Assembly: GCF_000005505.3 (NCBI RefSeq)
Contig: NC_016133.3
Location: forward strand, 52,169,237 to 52,233,236
Direction of reading: 5' to 3'
From: Brachypodium distachyon
Taxonomy: Eukaryota > Streptophyta > Magnoliopsida > Poales > Poaceae
DNA length: 64,000 nt
The stretch's first letter is position 1. The number at the start of each line of letters is the position of its first letter. The position numbers and the translations under genes are program-made. Positions 1-11,600 of this stretch are shown in pieces. Below the pieces are notes generated by a model. The model was not told the DNA's origin and searched no databases. It was given only the letters and a program-made list of their open reading frames with translations.

Positions 1-518
1 CGCCCTCACTTTTGTGAGGTTGGTTCTTTTAATTCATTACAAATCTTATATAGTCAAATATGACATATTATGTATTTATGGAAATGCACTCATATTTGGT
101 ATTTTGACTTTGCTTCTTGCAAATTGAGTGTATAATGCCGTAATATAATTCCAACTTTGTGTGATCTACCCAAGCCGTCATATCTGAAAACCATCTATTC
201 TGTATGCTCAAAAGTTCCCACTTTGAATCCATTGTCTGTGTCTGGGTTTGCTGAAACTTCTGGCTCCCGGGCGGAACTTCCGATCAGCCAGATGTTCCGC
301 CAGTTGTTCGGAACTTCCGGTGAGAAGTTTTTCCTGTTAAAGCGAAGGGGGCCGACCGGGTGGGGGTTCTTTTCCCCACACCAGCCCTACCCCCCTCTCT
401 CTTGCTCCCTCCTCAAACCCTAGCTCCAAGGAAGTCGCAATCTCTTTGGATTCAACCGGAAGATCCGGTTCCTCTCATCGGATCTACAACAAGGGCGTGT
501 TTCTCTTCGATCCCCACC

Positions 519-2339
519 ATGGTGAAATCAAGTAAATCCTCTTTTCTCTCCTTCTAGGGTTTGTTTGAATCCTTGGATGAATGTGAGAAATTAGGGCAAA
601 TTTCTTGGTGGAATTCCTTTGTTGTGTAGAATGCATGGACTAGGCTAGTTGGATTTGAGGTTGTATGGCTTGATTGTTGAGGGATTGGAAGTTAGGGTTC
701 GTCCCGTTTCTGCGGGATCCCGGAACTTCCGGGTTTTAGCTGGAACTTCCGGTCCCTGGACAATTTTTCTGCACAGTCTCGGCTCCAATTAATCAATTCT
801 TTACTTCTACAATCCTGTGCACTTACCTATTGTCCCTCATGTCACTTTTCTGTTCACAGGGATTATTAGTTCTCGTCAAGATAGGGGCAAGGATCCGATA
901 ATTCCTCCTTCTCCCAAGAAGCTTACAACAAAGAAGAGGGCAGAGATTGTGATGAAAGAACGCGAGCGTGAGCAGCTAGACCTCGCCAAGTCCAAGTCCT
1001 CTCGCCGAAAGTCGACTTCCAAAGCTCAGCCCAGCAAGTTTCCTATCAAGCATTGGCCGAGCAAGTGTTTGCGGATGAGAGGTTTATTAATCCTTATTTG
1101 AAGGAGCCTGATTCAGATCTCAATGATTGCAACCATCACTTCCATACCAACTTTCAGATTCGTATCTTTAAAAAGATATATTTGCCTCCCAAGACCAAAG
1201 TTGTTCCTCAATGTTCTATCAATGTTGAAGCTTTGCAAGCCGACAAGAAGTACTTTGGAGAAGCACTTTCTATTTGTGAGAAGCTCAATTTGTTTCTTAT
1301 CATGACCGTCAATCAAGCCTATGATGAGACTCTTGTGGCTCAGTTTTATGCCACAGTGTTTCAAGAAGATCTAGATGACCAGAACATTCACCGTGTTTCA
1401 TGAATGTCGAGGAGCCACTTTTGCACTGCCACATGGGCCGAGTTTGCGAGCCTACTTGGATATGAGAATGCTGGACATTGCACTCCTTCTGGTTTTCGCC
1501 CCCATGACAATGATGTTGCTGGCAAGAAGGTTTTGAAGCCACTTTACATGGAAGGAAGAGTAACTCTTGGATGAACCAAATTCCTAAAGCCAACATATGA
1601 CATCTTGCAACGCATCTACCAAGAAACCATTGCTTGCAAGACGGGTAACTCGGATGAGCTACATGGTTTTGGTGTCAATCTCATGTTGGAAACACATAAG
1701 AGGAAGAATGGATATACACCTTTGGATGTGATGGACTACTTATGGCATGAGCTATATTTTGCTATTCTTCATAGGAGAGTGCCTCCCTATGCCCCGTACA
1801 TCATGAAGCTTATTCTTGCCAAGGCACCTCTCATGCATGATGTAGACTTTGTGGTTCACCCCTCCAAGCAACTGAAGAAGAAGAGACGCCTTCCACCACC
1901 TCCGAACAACTTTCAAGCCCCCGTTGATATTGAGGAGGATGAGGATATTCCTTCAGATTTGGGTTTGGGACCCTCCTCTCACACTCGTGGTTCTAGCAAG
2001 CAAGGTGGTTGGAAGGGCATGCTAAGGAAGATATTTTGCATGCAACAATCCAATGAGAGGAAGTTGTACAAGGTTGAACAAGTTAATCATCGCATTCTTC
2101 GTCGTCAAGAGCGCATTTTGAATCATTTGGACTTGCCTAGCTCTCTTGTGTCCGATGTTGAGAACTTTGAGAGTTGGAGGAGCACACATGGAGATTGGAA
2201 CCGCAATGATAGTCATCTTCCTTCTCCGGTGCGTGGTGATGAAGAAGATGAGGATGATGATGAAGATGAAGTGCCTGCTGCCGAGGGTAGTGAAGAAGAG
2301 GATGAGGAAGAAGACACCGATGATGATTTCTCCGAGTGA
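519..2339 (+). pseudogene. decayed retrotransposon ORF (plant transposon-protein family), one intron
   Basis: The probable start is the ATG at 519 in a strong context (CCACCATGG). A 13-nt first exon (519-531) joins in frame to an exon starting at 860 after TTCACAG. The protein begins with a Lys/Arg/Glu-rich stretch (REREQLDLAKSK). The frame shifts near 1025-1050, then runs through QVFADERFINPYLKEP to the end, broken by stops at 1401-1403 and 1572-1574. The middle part (WAEFASLLGYE, LMLETHKRKNGYTPLDVMDYLWHE in pieces) resembles the 'putative plant transposon protein' domain found in large grass retrotransposons. The C-terminus is a long Asp/Glu-rich tail (about 2236-2336). It is not functional as it stands. 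Family assignment is from memory of similar grass proteins. Confidence 0.65.
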
Positions 2340-3100
2340 TTTGGTTGTTTCTCTCTTGGGACGATTCTTCCCTTTTTGGTGTCTTGATGCCAAAGGGGGA
2401 GAGTGTAGTTGTGAGGGAGAGTTTAGGGCCTCGGGGATTTGCATGGTTTAGTCACAAGCTCGTTCTTATTCATTTTAGGTGCTTGTGCTACTTATCTAGT
2501 TTGTTGAACTATTTAAATTCAAATTCGTGGTTTGTGTAAAACTTGATAACTTTGTGTGATGTAATAGCTAGCTTTAAGCTTTATGTGGTGAATTATTTGT
2601 TCTAAATATGATTCCAATGCTTATCTCAAGTCTTACTAATCTTGTGTGGAGATGTGATATTTTTGTGCCCTTAGATATGTGCTCCATCACAAGATCTCAT
2701 TGCAAAAGGTATATGCTCAATTGGTTTTGACTTATCTAACCCTTTATGCTTCTCGGAAGCCTTGCTCGATATCTTATTGGATAAGTCATTGTAGGTTTCA
2801 TTCAAAATTGTTATGTCTTGTGGAGGTATGATCTATATCTTATTTATGAATGAATCTTACATATCCTTGTAAAGCTTTTAGTGAAATACCTTTAATCCTT
2901 TGCAAATTGAGTTATTGGTTTATAAAATCTAGGGGGAGTGTTGATCCTAATGTATGTGCTCTTTGCATGTCAAGCAAATCAAACTAGTGCATACATCTAG
3001 GGGGAGCCCGTCTATATTTTATATTCCATGCATCTAGTTTTTAACTGATTGTTCTTTATGCAAATCTTTGTGTTGTCATCATTCAACAAAAAAAAGAGAT

Positions 3101-4362
3101 TGAAAGGGCATTTCTCTCCTAAGTAGTTTTGGTGGTGATGACAACGTGTTTTGTTATCTTATCTTGTGCTAAGTATTTCAGGTTTTATAAAGAACTCGAC
3201 ACAAGATGATTTGTGGACCCCTAAAAAGGAAAGAAGCGTAGCGGTGTTTAGCGGCTTTTTCGGTTGTTTTGAGTCGTAGGACATCCGTACTATTAAAAGG
3301 GGATCCACAAGGGAAGGTAACGGGTGAATCAATTTCACATACACATCTACACCAAATTGCACCTACTAAAAAGCCTACCCAAAAAGGTGTGAGTCGAAAA
3401 TTGTTTTCAGAAGGTGTTTTCTGGCATTTCAGGATTCCAGCCGGCTGAAGTTCCGGGTGAACTTCCGCCCGAACCTCCTGGTGCTCTCTGTTAGTCCCGG
3501 AGGAATTTGCGGAACTTCCGGTGAATATTTGGAACTTCCGGTCAGCCGGAAGTTCCGGCCTACCCCGACCTGTGCCTAACGGCTCGATTTTTGGGAACCC
3601 ACTTATATACCCCTTCGTCCCCATCGAGCCAAAGAACCAAGCAAGCAGCTAAGAACACCCCAACTCATCTCAAGAACACCTCAAGCTTAAATCTTCAAGA
3701 TCTCCCTCCCTAGCCACTCATATCTCTTGATTCTTTGAGGATTGGAGGAGAAGATCTTGCTCTAGGGTTTCACCAAGTCAAAAAGTTGATTCTCCTTATT
3801 TTCTTTGTGGATTTCATTTCTCTTGGGTTGTTGGGAACTCTAGACGGAAGCGGTCACCTCGAGCTCTCCCTTGGTGTGTGAGGAGCTTGAGGCTTGGATT
3901 GGGAGCCTCCTATTGAGTTGTGGAGTTTGCTCCAGTCAAGTTTGTAAGGGTTCGACGTTCTCCCTCAAGGAAGCCATTAGTGGAACTCACCTCAGCTTTG
4001 TGGTGGTGTGAGAGCTCATCCCACCTTTGTGGTGTGGTGAGTTGGAGAATAGAGTGAGCCTTCGTGGCGTCTATACCTTTGTGGTAGAGCACTCCTCCAA
4101 ACGGAGACGTACACCGATCCCAATAAGTGAAACTCCGGTGAAATCTTCGTCTCCACGTGTGGTATCATTTCCCCTTTACATTCTTGCTATCTATTGTTGC
4201 TTCGGCTATTGCATTTCATTCTATGGTTGCATTCACTTTAGAGAATCTAGAAAGCTCTAGGATTAAGTGTTTGTATCTTTCAAGAAAAGAAAAAGGAAAG
4301 CTAAAATTTGTTAGTCTCCTATTCACCCCCCTCCCCCTTTAGTCGACCATACCAATCTTTCA
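3101..4362 (+). repeat. 3' LTR (1262 bp)
   Basis: The LTR starts TGAAAGGGCA and ends CCAATCTTTCA, giving a 6-bp terminal inverted repeat TGAAAG/CTTTCA. It follows an A-rich polypurine remnant. Near its end is the CTCCTATTCACCCCCCTC motif followed by AGTCGAC, common near the 3' end of grass LTRs. The base after the LTR is 4363 (TTTGT would be the 5-bp target copy). Several GGAACTTCCGG motifs lie at 3511-3558. The 5' partner is outside the window, so LTR-LTR divergence cannot be read here. Confidence 0.75.
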
Positions 4363-5209
4363 TTTGTAAAGAAGTTTTCCTTTAGGCATTGATTACAGGT
4401 ATTTAGGTTTTTAAATCCTTAACTTTTATTTATATACAGATAATATATTAATCATTCATTCCGCCTGATTTGTATCAATTAGGTCAATCATCCATTGGCA
4501 TATACAGTTTTCTTGATTTTTTTTAGCCGATGTTCCACACAAAAGCTCCCTTCTTCCGTCATGTCATTTCTGGTACTTCAGTAGTCCGGTTGTAGTCATG
4601 GTTGTGGATTTGGGTGAGCTCATGGTCGATCGGCTTTCGGCTGGCCATTTCGTGCGAGGGTGCTTCTTCCGATCGAAGGCTGTTGATGTAGGCATGGATT
4701 CGGCGAAGGATGTCTTTCCATCCGAAACACATAGCATTTATCCTGTAAGCCACGTATTGTAGCTTCTGTCGTATGTATGTATGTGTCTGTGCTAAGTGCT
4801 AGCCCCTGGACCGGCGAATGCGTTTGTGTGCCAGGCTCTTTGGCTGATGTAGCAACCTCTATGGTGGCTGTTGATATTGTTGTGGCTTGTTACCTTTCTT
4901 CAGTGTACCGCCGTTCATGACCACATGCTTCCGTTGCTGCTGCCTTGAGGGTTGCGACTTTGGCATCCCCATCAAGGTATCCTGTGATGTGAGTGCAGTG
5001 CCGGTCACGTGGCTGAGTTCACCTTTGAATTTTGTGGTACAGGTCCGCACGAATGCCATGTGATTTAACATCCCACATGAAAGGGAAAGACAACATATGT
5101 TGACATTGTGTTAGTATTCTAATTCTAGACTTAGTTTCATTATTCTGCAACACGACCGTCGAAATATCATCAGTTGACTTTCCTTGACCATCTTGAACTT
5201 CCAGTTGTA

Positions 5210-5448
5210 CTCCCTCCGTCCAACAATAAGGTGCATATTAGGATTCGGTTGACCAAACCTCTGACCACAAATTACTTCATGAATATGTGACAAATGTGAT
5301 CAAAATCATGACCTTAAGCAAATATCCTTGAATACGAATATAATGGATATGAATTTATGTCATATAATTATATATTAATAGAGTAATTTTTGGTCAAAGT
5401 ATTGGTCAAAGGAAAGCTAATACGCTCCTTATTGTTGGATGAAGGTAG
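5210..5448. mobile_element. Stowaway-like MITE (239 bp)
   Basis: Starts CTCCCTCCGTCCAACAAT and ends near TTGTTGGATGAAGGTAG, flanked by TA on both sides (5208-5209, 5449-5450). It has the same length and internal sequence as the copy at 22039-22277 (both carry the TTGACCACAAATTACTTCATGAAT-type core in pieces and the ATATAATTATATATTAATAGAG stretch), so the two belong to one family. Confidence 0.75.
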
Positions 5449-5477
5449 TAACGTTTTGTTCGTATCCTGTTTTTGCG

Positions 5478-5790
5478 CAGGAGCCAATTATTTTTCCATC
5501 GAATATACTATTATCTTTCTTTCTCTTTTTCCTTTACCTTCCTTTGTTTTTCTGGACAATTTTAGCCGTTCTCTACCTCTTGCTAGATTAATAATATACT
5601 CCCTCCGTCGATCCGTACAATATTAAGTTACTCAAATTTGTTTAAAAATGGACGTATCTATATACTAAAATACGTCTAGATACATGTAATATTACGACAC
5701 TTGATATGTGACGGAGGGAGTACAATGTTTATGACTTATTGCCACATTGAATCTTGACCATACATTAAAACTGACACAATCTGTAATAAA
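5478..5790. repeat. unclassified repeat copy 1, split by a MITE
   Basis: Begins CAGGAGCCAATTATTTTTCC, continues with TTAGCCGTTC and CTCTTGCTAGATTAATA, is interrupted by the MITE at 5599-5720, then resumes with CAATGTTTATGACTTATTG. The same ordered motifs occur without interruption at 6335-6575, which shows that the MITE inserted after the duplication or into only one copy. Confidence 0.5.
5599..5720. mobile_element. Stowaway-like MITE (122 bp)
   Basis: Ends CTCCCTCCGTCGATCC and GTGACGGAGGGAG are inverted. TA duplications lie at 5597-5598 and 5721-5722. The middle contains the common ACGTCTAGATACATGTAATATT segment. It is inserted inside repeat copy 5478-5790. Confidence 0.85.
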
Positions 5791-6334
5791 AATTTGATAG
5801 ATGGTGGCGGGGATAAAATCTGCTGGTGGTGGGGTAATTCAAATTCGGTGCTCGATCATGATTACACATACACGGATGCGTGCAACAGGAATTTATTCAT
5901 TGTGTCTGCTAATTCTAGTTTGTTGTGTGGTGATGTGTATGCAATCGCCCTATGTTTTGTAACGTGTAATCCTTGAAGATTGCTTAAAAAACTGTGAACT
6001 TACGTGTGTCCACGTTTTATGGACTTCAGCTAGAGCCTACTGCTCTACATGCTTTACTAAACTAAAGATCGAACTACAGAATTAAAGATGGAACCTGTTT
6101 AGGAGCAGTAAAAGTTCCGAGAAACGCTTACCTGAAGGAGACCATGCATGTAGCGTTAATTGGTGGCCGATGCGCCTTGTCTCGTAAAGGAGCACAGGGC
6201 GATGCAAAAAGAAGGCAGATGGATGCAGGGCGCGACGGTGACCGCCTCCGCCTCGGCTATACGGCCTGCACCCTGCAGTGTGCGGCTAAGTTGGTTTTTT
6301 CAGGAAACGGCGTAGACGACGAACCGGCGACGCT

Positions 6335-6575
6335 CAGGAGCCAGTTGTTTTCCCATCGGAATTTTCCTTTCTTTTGTCCTTGTATTTTTTTATGAGTTCT
6401 ATTCGGATTGCACTCTAAACAGTCCTATTCTTTTCCCCTCTCCGTTTCAATTTAGTTAATCTTAGCGGTTCAATATCTCTTATTAGATTAAATTCTAGCC
6501 ATTGTTTATGACTTATTGTCAGATTTAATCTTCACCGTCCGATAACTTTGACGTAATTTCCACCGTAGAATTTCT
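6335..6575. repeat. unclassified repeat copy 2, uninterrupted
   Basis: Begins CAGGAGCCAGTTGTTTTCCC and continues with TTAGCGGTTC, TCTTATTAGATTAAAT and CATTGTTTATGACTTATTG, colinear with 5478-5790 minus its MITE. No terminal repeats or coding content are evident. Confidence 0.5.
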
Positions 6576-7036
6576 GCTACTTTAATTGGATATTAGATGT
6601 TGCGTTGGGCATTCCTTTTTAGAGAAAATGGTGTTACGTTGGAAATTTGGATGTATAGCATAATCGAAAGACTTTGTGCATTAGCCCACGTGGCCCAAGT
6701 TCAAGCCGAATGGAAGAAGAACATCCTAGATATGTACTGGATCCACAAGTATCCCAGTACATTACATGTTCGTTTTTGGAGCTCCTTTTTTTTTGTGCGT
6801 GTGGGGTGTAAAACCTGCGCTAATAAAAAAAAAGAGAATACGCAACATATATGGAACACGAATTTCTCATAAGGAACATGACACTTACATGCCTGATAAT
6901 CATACAACAAACCAATGTAATGCAAATAAAGATGAACAGTTTAAAATCAACCCAAACATGCAGAAGGAATCCTGAAACCAAACCCGCAACAATTTGTGCA
7001 CGTACGCGCGCCCGAACTAGCGAGCTACAGTACTCA

Positions 7037-7633
7037 TCAGATATGCACGTAGCAGTAGACCCGATCGAAGGAGCTGGGCGACGCGAACTGGACGGGCACC
7101 AGCGGGCAGCTCGCCCGCAGCTTGTAGCTCCGCGTCCTCACCACGCCGTACCTGAAGTGCACTTTCCCCCGGACGTGCACGTCCAGCGGCAGCGTCCCCG
7201 CCGACCGGTCCTTCTCCATCTCCCTCTCCACGTCCCGCGGCACCGGCGACGACGCCGCGGGCGCGGCCACGTCGATCCTCGTCTCGTTGTGCGGCGGCTG
7301 GCGGAACCCCGGCACCTCGGCGCCGCCCAGGTACGTGCCGTCGTACCACACCCCGACGTCCAGCGAGTGGTACACGGCCGCGCGCTTGTTCTGGTTGTAG
7401 GCGCGGAAGGTGAGGTCGAAGGCGGTGCCGACGAGCGCGCCTTTGGCCGTGAAGTTGAACCCGGCCACGGCCGCGTGGTCCACGGAGAGCTGGAGCTTCC
7501 CGGGCCGGAGCACGAGCCACAGCACCACGATGATCGCCGCGGCCACCAGCAGCGCGAACAGCGACGCCGCGACGCATTGCGCCGCCGTCGGACGCGTGCG
7601 CCGCGTCGCGCTCAGGGGCCCCGGCGGCGCCAT
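7037..7633 (-). CDS. NDR1/HIN1-like (LEA_2 domain) membrane protein, 198 aa
   Basis: A single-exon gene. The protein has a short basic N-terminus (residues 1-16, Pro/Arg-rich), one hydrophobic segment at about 17-42 (AASLFALLVAAAIIVVLWLV), and an extracytosolic beta-rich LEA_2 domain. Seen within it: LQLSVDHAAVAGFNF, the NHL-type AYNQNKRAAVYH stretch and the VWYDGTYLGG stretch. NHL proteins are plasma-membrane or ER proteins, some acting in pathogen responses; no specific role can be read here. I chose the ATG at 7633 (context ACCAATGGCG). An in-frame ATG at 7726 would add 31 residues, but it lies only about 22-30 nt from the TATA box at 7748-7755, at or before the expected transcription start, and the extra residues look like leader sequence. 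The length fits the family. Confidence 0.85.
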   Translation of the reverse strand: MAPPGPLSATRRTRPTAAQCVAASLFALLVAAAIIVVLWLVLRPGKLQLSVDHAAVAGFNFTAKGALVGTAFDLTFRAYNQNKRAAVYHSLDVGVWYDGTYLGGAEVPGFRQPPHNETRIDVAAPAASSPVPRDVEREMEKDRSAGTLPLDVHVRGKVHFRYGVVRTRSYKLRASCPLVPVQFASPSSFDRVYCYVHI

Positions 7634-7747
7634 TGGTTTATTCGCAATGTACTGTAGTGCTTGAGGATTTTGGAGTATCTCTCGGTTACTGAGTTTCGAT
7701 CTCTCTTCTTGTCTGGCTTGTTGCAAACGATATGGAGGGCATCCGGC

Positions 7748-7755
7748 CTATATAG
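7748..7755 (-). promoter_or_regulatory. TATA box of the NHL gene
   Basis: Reverse-strand TATATAGG lies about 115 nt upstream of the chosen start. It predicts a transcription start near 7720 and a leader of about 85 nt. This supports the downstream ATG at 7633. Confidence 0.55.
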
Positions 7756-8682
7756 TAAGTGCAGCGATGCTTTGAGTAGCGAGAGGAGGTTTCTACGAGT
7801 TGCCACAGGCTGTGGTTGGAGTAGTCGGCGGTTTTGGCACACGTCTGTCTTGAGAGGATGGCCGCCAGCTTGCCGTGGTGCAAAGTACCAAAGCTCTCTG
7901 CACGGCTAAGTTTGTGAGGAGTTCACAGGCAAGTGGTCAGTAATGTTTTCTTCCGTTCGTGGGCTCTAGAGTGTTTGGGCGCTTTGGACGGAGCTTTGGT
8001 TTTGGAATCCTTCTGCCTCACTCCCACGTAGGAACCGATGCGCGCCAAGGGAGGGAAAGCATATAGACAGCCCTCAGATAAATGCTAAATAATTTTAGTG
8101 CGCTCACATGCGGATCTTTTTCACTTCTGGATAAAAGGTATATGGGCGTCGAAGAACAAGAATGTGGAGGACTCCGGAGAAATGTCAAAATCAGAGGAAA
8201 CTTTACGCTGCCGAGCAGCGTAAAACAGTCCGAGCCATTGAAAAAAATAAACGATCTTTGTTAGCTTACATCTATGCCAATTTGAAAAGCACACGTTGGT
8301 GTTTAACGCATTTAATCGTTGCCGTCCATTCACTCATTCACAATCAACTTTTTAAACTGGTTACTGAAAGGAGGAGGATGTTTTCCCCTACGGACTTATG
8401 TGTAATTTTATTTTTCTTTAAAAGGAGTCAATGAGTCACATACGAGTTTTTTTTCTTTTTGAAACTATGAGTCACATACGAGTTGGTCACTTGGTTGGAT
8501 GGATATATGGCATGGCCTTCTCGCAAAAAAGTACTGTGCGTATATTTTTAAGTTTGAAACTACTTCAAGAAATACAATTTTAAATATAAGATAAGAGGAG
8601 GGTGGAAATCCATTCAAAAGAGGTATAAGTACGTATTTACAAACTGATTACTACATAAAAACACTCTCCCCGCAAAAAGAAA

Positions 8683-11600
8683 GGGCTCTGTCTATTAGCC
8701 AGGCACCTGCTTTTTGATAACAGTCGCCTGGTTTTGTGTATGAAAACAGTCGCCTGGTAATACATAAAAAAAACAGTCACATTTCTATGAGCCGCCCAAC
8801 AAATATCTAACGAAGGAAAAATTTGAATATATGAATACCTTCTGACTTTTGGCGCCCAACATCAAATTAGACTTTTGGCGCCCAAAAGCAATAAAATCAA
8901 TATAGGTTCTGACGCCAAAAACCAAGGAAAGGAATACCTGAATACGCACATACAAGACACACACCATTACTCCGTTACTCCACATCCAACAACCTTCATG
9001 GCTTGCAATTGCAGAAGTAAAACATAGTGTTTGATCTTGCAATTGCACCTTCGCAGGCTTTCAATTGCAGAAGTACAAATGTATTGCGATTGAAATCATA
9101 ATTCAGTACAAATTTGATGTGAAAAAACACCACAACTAACCCTCTGCTAGACCTGTTCCAGCAAATCAGATGCAACACAACAGTACGGATTGAAAAAGCT
9201 AAGCACAATACCCTATTATATTAGACAAGATCGAAATTGCAAATTTATTTTGAAAGGAACCCTATCTACTCAGCATATCAGATGCAGAACCTCTATTCGG
9301 CTACCCTAAATTGCTAATCATAACAAAAAAATTATTCAGAAACTTATCTTCTTTCAAAATTAATCTCTTGGCCTGCTTACACATTGTTTGTCCTGCTGCT
9401 ACAACAGTAGAAAAGCATAGTGAATGTATGATCTGGCGTTTAATAATTTGAAGCTAAAAACTTAGTTAAAGAAGTGCACACATGTACTATGTCTTTTTGA
9501 AGAATAAATTTCAGAAATGCAAAAGCAGAAGCAGCTGCAAATTTAGATACATAAAACAAAAAAAGGGAACAAAATGAGTTGGAAATTATGCTGCACACGT
9601 GGCCCAATAGTTTATAATCAACATGGACCAAATTCAATATAAAAGGCATCGCGATGTAAACAAATTGCATACTTGAAGAAAAACAAGTGCAATTGTGATT
9701 GGCAAATATTATAATTACAATATATAGTAGAGATGCTACGATTAGTTTGGATGGCAGTGCGATTTGAACAGCTATAAAAATGAATCTACAGAGACCACTA
9801 TATTGGTAGCTAAAACAAACACCTATAACACAAGTAAATGAACTAGTGCAAGCATTTCGCTAGCATCAACTCACCAGAGGACCGAAACGAGACCTCACAG
9901 CGAAAGGATGCACTGATGCAGATGCCCTTGCCCTTCTGTCTTCACCTAGCAACAACGACCGATTGGAAGCAAAATCAGGGCAAAGCATGGGCAAAATGAA
10001 CCACGAGATCCAGAGCAACCCAGGAAAAACAACAGGGGGAGGGATTAACTGGAAGGGAGTGAGAAAAACTCTGCCGCTGAGGACGAGAGACACCGGCCTC
10101 TGCTGCCTTCTCCCCGAAACATCAGCCTTGAAAATCCCTAAAAATTCAAACAAAAATCATCTGGAAGAGAAGTGCAACTGAGCAAACTGACGCAACAAAT
10201 TCGGCCGGAGAAACTCATCGCGCGCAGCGACCAACCTTGGCGCCGACGAGCACAGATGCAAAAACAAAACAGCCCGCCTCTCCTGTCTTCTCACGAGCGA
10301 GCAGAAATCAGAGCGGCAAATGGTATACTAATTACTGCTTGAAAATAGAATGGAACTAAACAGATTTAAGATATCCAAAATTTCGCCCACTAAAACTAAT
10401 TAAAACTGAATCTAACACAAGATTCTAAACTGAAATTTGAACTACTGACTAACCGATACTACTGTATTATTTGAACTACACTGAACCTGCACTGAAACAG
10501 TTGACTAAAATATATAAACAATACAACAAATATTAAACTAAAATTTATAGCTAAATGATCACTGAACCTGCACTGAACTTGATTGGAAAACACCGAATAA
10601 AGAAAGACTCCATGCATAGTTCTTTTCCCATGCAGTCAGAATGACAAAGAATCTGAAACTTATAACTCAACTTAACTGCATATTAAAGTTCTTCACTAAT
10701 ATACACACAAATAAAGTATGACACAAGCCTTCAAAATTTATAGCTAAAATGCACATAGACTGAAGAACAAAAAGGCACTTGAATTTTCAGTTCCAATATC
10801 TGATTCTAGCCAAAGTGACAAATCTGAAGAACACTATATCTCTGAATCTCACTGGAATAGAGATAAAATTACAATAACCAAATAGAGTTAGGCAATTGAG
10901 TTGTGCTGCTTATAAATTGCACTATAATGGATGTGCACAAATCAGAAATGAAATGAATTGAGAAAAGAAATATTATCTGTCTCCATCCTGACCTAGCAAA
11001 GTGTGTGTGAAGCTATAAATCTGCAATGATAAATGCAAAAAAGAGAAGAATTAAAGATTGCGATGTGCAATTGCGCTTAGCCCCAATCTAAGTTGCACTA
11101 ATATAGGTGTGTCAAAAAAATCAGAGAAAGAAAAGATATATTTGGTTAATTACACTTGCTTGGAACAAAAATTGCAGATCTAGAAAAATGTGCAAATGCA
11201 GGTAAACATTGGTGCAAAAAAATTGAGATTAAAGATTGCGATGTGCAATTGCGTTTAGCCCCAATCTGAGTTGCACTATATAGGTGGGTCAAAAAAAAAT
11301 CAGAGAAAGAAAACAAAGTTTGGTGGATCACACATGCTTGGAACAAAAATTGCAGCTCTAGAAAATGTGCAAATACAAATAAGCTTTGGTGCAAATAAAC
11401 TTTGAATACAACTATTTGAAACAAAATTTGCAGCTCTAGAAAATGTGCAAATGTCACTGGAGAACCCTGGCCATTGGAGGAATGTATCTAGACCTAGAGA
11501 AAATCATTGGAGAAGAGGAAGGGGAAGGGAATGGAGAAGAAACCCGCACGGGACAAATGCTACTTTCTCCTTTCGTCCAGCTAACAAAAAAGGACGGGAC

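Larger units (their letters stand above)
1..4362 (+). mobile_element. LTR retrotransposon, 3' portion with 3' LTR
   Basis: The window opens inside an LTR retrotransposon. Seen: a decayed ORF (519-2339), then a non-coding stretch with purine-rich blocks typical of grass elements (the AAAGGGGGAG block near 2391, and CTAGGGGGAG blocks near 2930 and 2996), a degenerate A-rich polypurine tract just before 3101, and a complete LTR ending at 4362. No reverse transcriptase, integrase or protease reading frame is visible between 1 and 3100, so the element looks non-autonomous, unless those domains lie upstream of the window. The 5' LTR is outside the window. Superfamily is not assignable from what is present. 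Confidence 0.8.
4363..7036. other. intergenic region with MITEs and a diverged duplication
   Basis: No convincing gene is visible. The stretch holds two Stowaway-type MITEs (5210-5448 and 5599-5720) and two related copies of an unclassified repeat (5478-5790 and 6335-6575). The short ORFs show no domain and no consistent coding character. The part just before 7037 is the 3' flank of the reverse-strand NHL gene. Confidence 0.6.

Noticed and set aside
7017..7577. 186-codon reverse ORF and the 268-codon forward ORF at 6851-7657
   Set aside because: Both are shadows of the NHL gene, low-complexity Arg/Pro/Ala-rich translations.
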